DNA of 24,706 bases from a virus. The stretch lies in the IMG/VR virus record IMGVR_UViG_3300025543_000201, positions 1-24,706 of that record; one strand, written 5' to 3'. The notes below the pieces were generated by a model. It did no database searches and was not told the DNA's origin. It saw only the letters and a list, made by a program, of their open reading frames with translations. The number at the start of each line of letters is the position of its first letter. Position 1 is the first letter of the stretch. The position numbers and the translations under genes are program-made. Shown here in pieces: positions 22,760 to 24,706 of the stretch.

Positions 22760-23398
22760 TTATCCTTTTTCAACTTCACAGCACCAGACCAATCGAGTGA
22801 TAGTGCCTGTGTACGATATGTGAGTACCTTGCGAGAAACTTGACAGCGCATGGTCCTCTTTGTAAGCCAACCCCGAAAGATCAATCCAATCATCAAACGG
22901 CCCAGACACACCGTCTACGTTTCGATTTTGAATACCATAGTGACCACCCACAAGCGCGTTCCCGTTTCCTGCTGTAAGGCCAGAGAGCGCTGGGAATACT
23001 GGGTCTGCCGTTCCAGTCTGAGACGTGTCAACTTTCACAGAAGAATTTGGTACACTTACAGCGTTTCTCAAAATTAACCCTTCGCCGTAGTCAAGGGCGG
23101 TACTGAAGCTGAGGTGGGATATTACGTTGTACGTGTCAATATAATACTGCAACCGAAAGCACCTATCAAAAGAACTACCGTATGGGGAGTCGAAAGTACC
23201 GGTTATGATGTTTGTAAACCCAGAAAGTAGAGCAGGCACACTTTTGCTGTTATCCCCCAAAACCACTAAGAGCATGTCCCCCGCGTTGTGCGCTGGGACT
23301 GACATCGTTCCTGACCTAGACGTTGACGTCATCTGATTTATCACCCGCACCGGGGCGGAGGTACTTGCTGCCCCTACTCCTTTATGTCGAGTTGCCAT
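22760..23398 (-). CDS. Unrecognised virion-block protein, possible receptor-binding or decoration protein
   Basis: A 212-aa protein from ATG 23396-23398 (MATRHKGVGAASTSAPV); an upstream in-frame ATG at 23408-23410 would add four residues but has its AGGGG directly adjacent. The chosen start follows the preceding stop after 1 nt (TAGTATG), so coupling is likely. Segments AHNAGDMLLVVLGDNS and FDRCFRLQYYIDTYN suggest beta strands, and an open Gly/Asn/Ser-rich middle (LTAGNGNALVGGHYGIQN) precedes VDGVSGPFDDWIDLSGL. Four cysteines are present or nearly so, including a C-terminal WCCEVEKG. There is no coiled coil. I do not recognise a family. Its place between a repeat-rich fibre and a tail-assembly chaperone suggests a variable appendage or head decoration protein. 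Confidence 0.6.
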   Translation of the reverse strand: MATRHKGVGAASTSAPVRVINQMTSTSRSGTMSVPAHNAGDMLLVVLGDNSKSVPALLSGFTNIITGTFDSPYGSSFDRCFRLQYYIDTYNVISHLSFSTALDYGEGLILRNAVSVPNSSVKVDTSQTGTADPVFPALSGLTAGNGNALVGGHYGIQNRNVDGVSGPFDDWIDLSGLAYKEDHALSSFSQGTHISYTGTITRLVWCCEVEKG

Positions 23399-23399
23399 A

Positions 23400-24542
23400 C
23401 TAACCGCCATCCCCTGTGCGACGACCGTAGAGCGTCGAGCCTACTTTCTGGACCAACACAGGTGTGACAGTTGTCAAGTTTAACGTGGGTGCGGACGCAT
23501 CATCGGTCAACCAAGTGATCGTAGGCCAAATGATCGTGTAATCCGTGCCGTCTTGGATCAACAACTCGACAAACTCACCGTCAGCAAGACTATCAGTAGG
23601 GCTTGAATCACCACTCAGTGTCCACTCTTGGACTGTACCGTTTACTGGATTAATCGCAGGTGTCGTGCCTGTTGGCATTGTTCCTGTCTGCTCTGTGATG
23701 CTCCCAGTAAAAACAGGGGATGCGGACGACGCCTTAGCGTTAAGTTGCGTCTGAATTGCTGAGGTTACACCATCGACGTAGCTTAGGTCCGTCGTGAGCG
23801 GTACCCCATCCAGCAAATTCAGCTCCGCGGTTGAGGCCGTGATGCCGTCCAGCACAGCCAGCTCGGCGGCAGTCACGGCGCTCGCCGCTACTGCGCCGGA
23901 CTCATCAGACACAAGCGCGCGGTCTGTCGTTACGTTAATGGTCGCTTGCTTAGCGTCGAGTTGTATCTGTAGGGGGCCGCTCACGCCAACGAGGTGGTTT
24001 ATCTCATCAGTCGATGCAGTGACGCCGTCCAAGATGTTAAGGTCGTCTACAGTAGCTGTGATGCCGACGAGAGTGTTTAGCTCTGACGCAGATGCTGTGA
24101 CGCCCGCCTGCGTCAGCGAGACGGTAAACGTAGCCGTCAGGTCTGCGACCGCTGCACCGATGCCTGCGCCGTTGGCGTAGACGATAGCGCCCGCGCCCGC
24201 AGGGATCGTGACGTCGCCGCCCGAGCCTTGGGTCATGATGACCGACTCGGCAGTCGTGTTGCGGATGAAGAAAATCTTTTCGGAATCGTTCGGCACGAAC
24301 GTGACCGTGTTTGTGCCCGAGGGAGACCCACCGAAAACAACGAGCCCGTACTGCCCGTCAGACAAAACACCGTTGGCCGTAATGAGATCGTGCGTGGTTC
24401 CGGTCAGAGACACAGCGCCGACGCCGTTGGTCAGGCGGTCGACAATCTGCATGTTGAGGTTGACCACGTCACCCCAGACGCCGTCTTTCTCGCCGTCGTC
24501 CGGCAGCTCGATCCCGCCATTGTTCGTGAATGTACTTGGCAT
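23400..24542 (-). CDS. Tail fibre protein with 13-residue ELN/LDG repeats
   Basis: 380 aa. The N-terminal NNGGIELPDDGEKDGVWGDV then VNLNMQIVDRL (7-37) matches the attachment end seen in many phage fibres (GxWGDxxNxN). Residues about 60-140 form a small beta domain (IFFIRNTTAESVIMTQGSGG). The shaft holds repeats of about 13 residues: GVTASASELNTLV, GITATVDDLNILD and GVTASTDEINHLV (147-185), then LDGITASTAELNLLDGV and a degenerate copy (231-258). QTQLNAKASSASPVFTG marks the classical shaft-to-tip linker. The tip (290-380) is beta-rich and ends RRTGDGG. The ATG start 24540-24542 has AAGGA upstream (GTAAGGACGAATC). The next virion gene begins at or within its stop. It probably trimerises and contributes to host binding. 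Confidence 0.85.
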   Translation of the reverse strand: MPSTFTNNGGIELPDDGEKDGVWGDVVNLNMQIVDRLTNGVGAVSLTGTTHDLITANGVLSDGQYGLVVFGGSPSGTNTVTFVPNDSEKIFFIRNTTAESVIMTQGSGGDVTIPAGAGAIVYANGAGIGAAVADLTATFTVSLTQAGVTASASELNTLVGITATVDDLNILDGVTASTDEINHLVGVSGPLQIQLDAKQATINVTTDRALVSDESGAVAASAVTAAELAVLDGITASTAELNLLDGVPLTTDLSYVDGVTSAIQTQLNAKASSASPVFTGSITEQTGTMPTGTTPAINPVNGTVQEWTLSGDSSPTDSLADGEFVELLIQDGTDYTIIWPTITWLTDDASAPTLNLTTVTPVLVQKVGSTLYGRRTGDGG

Positions 24543-24551
24543 GATTCGTCC

Positions 24552-24706
24552 TTACGCTGCGATGGGAGTCCAGATGTCACCCGCGCCGGGGTTCACCTCA
24601 GTCCAGTCTGTTATATCAGGAGTATCGACGTCCGTCCAGTCGTTGCCGGGATCGGGTTTGATCGGCCCCCACACGATAACTTGGCCGGTGCGGCCTGTGG
24701 CGGATA
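24552..24706 (-). CDS. C-terminal end of a structural protein (partial, runs off window)
   Basis: The - strand frame is open from the window end to TAA (complement of 24552-24554), giving 50 residues that end TEVNPGAGDIWTPIAA. Trp-rich turn repeats (VIVWGPIKPDPGNDW, TDVDTPDITDWTEV, IWTPI) are typical of the short C-terminal tail of phage fibre or tail proteins upstream of fibre genes. Its stop lies 9 nt before the fibre start at 24542, inside the region of that gene's Shine-Dalgarno sequence. The full product and its identity cannot be determined here. Confidence 0.6.
   Translation of the reverse strand, partial: SATGRTGQVIVWGPIKPDPGNDWTDVDTPDITDWTEVNPGAGDIWTPIAA

Noticed and set aside
1-24706. 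CRISPR array, insertion sequence, integrase or attachment site
   Set aside because: No spaced direct repeats, transposase or recombinase motifs, or tRNA-like core were found; the repeats seen are within fibre and low-complexity coding regions.
1-24706. Depletion of GANTC sites as a sign of an alphaproteobacterial host
   Set aside because: GANTC is present in several places (for example GAGTC near 1070 and GACTC near 2948), so no depletion can be claimed by eye.

Overview
This window looks like part of the genome of a tailed, probably short-tailed (podovirus-like) bacteriophage. Two gene blocks point at each other and meet at about 7.31-7.38 kb. The left block (about 1-7310, + strand) holds nucleic-acid enzymes. 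The right block (7383 to the window end, - strand) holds virion proteins. Evidence for a phage includes the tail-assembly chaperone-like protein, fibre proteins with 13-residue repeats, a giant PLxRFG/LPD38-type polyvalent protein, dense packing with 4-nt stop/start overlaps, and no housekeeping genes. The set resembles HMO-2011-like and related uncultured aquatic podophages; that is recalled family knowledge, not a search result. GC is moderately high. The host cannot be fixed from the sequence; a proteobacterium is a reasonable guess. No tRNA, integrase, CRISPR array or insertion sequence was found. Terminase, portal, major capsid, DNA polymerase and lysis genes are not in this window.

Left block (+): tail of an upstream gene (1-39); Cas4/RecB-like PD-(D/E)XK nuclease with a four-cysteine, likely Fe-S, signature (29-700); small HNH-like protein (700-966); SNF2-family helicase (996-2531, GTG start); coiled-coil Gp157/Gam-like protein (2582-2983); small winged HTH protein with an acidic tail (2980-3255); SSB-like protein with a four-Cys knuckle and an acidic C-terminal tip (3248-4156); archaeo-eukaryotic-type primase fused to a Cys cluster and a DUF927-like helicase (4220-7108); and a 73-aa conserved small protein (7089-7310). 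These plausibly form one replication and recombination operon. It ends at a strong UUCG-capped intrinsic terminator at 7357-7384.

Right block (-), in transcription order from the window edge: C-terminal end of a structural protein (24552-24706); 13-aa-repeat tail fibre (23400-24542); unknown virion-type protein (22760-23398); tail-assembly chaperone-like protein (22322-22753); tail nozzle/tubular-like protein (20458-22317); fibre or spike with a C1q-like C-terminal domain (19354-20454). A near-consensus promoter (-10 TATAAT) then precedes a five-gene cassette of likely internal/ejection proteins: 18117-19289, 17650-18120, 16559-17653, 14382-16562, and the 2327-aa polyvalent protein with an HEASH zincin motif (7383-14366).

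Items most worth a second look: the protease-like motif inside the giant ejection protein; the untyped Cys-knuckle SSB-like protein; the nuclease/HNH-like/SNF2 trio; the hairpin before the primase whose T tract faces the antisense strand; the internal promoter that isolates the ejection cassette; and the apparent excess of CTGCAG sites.
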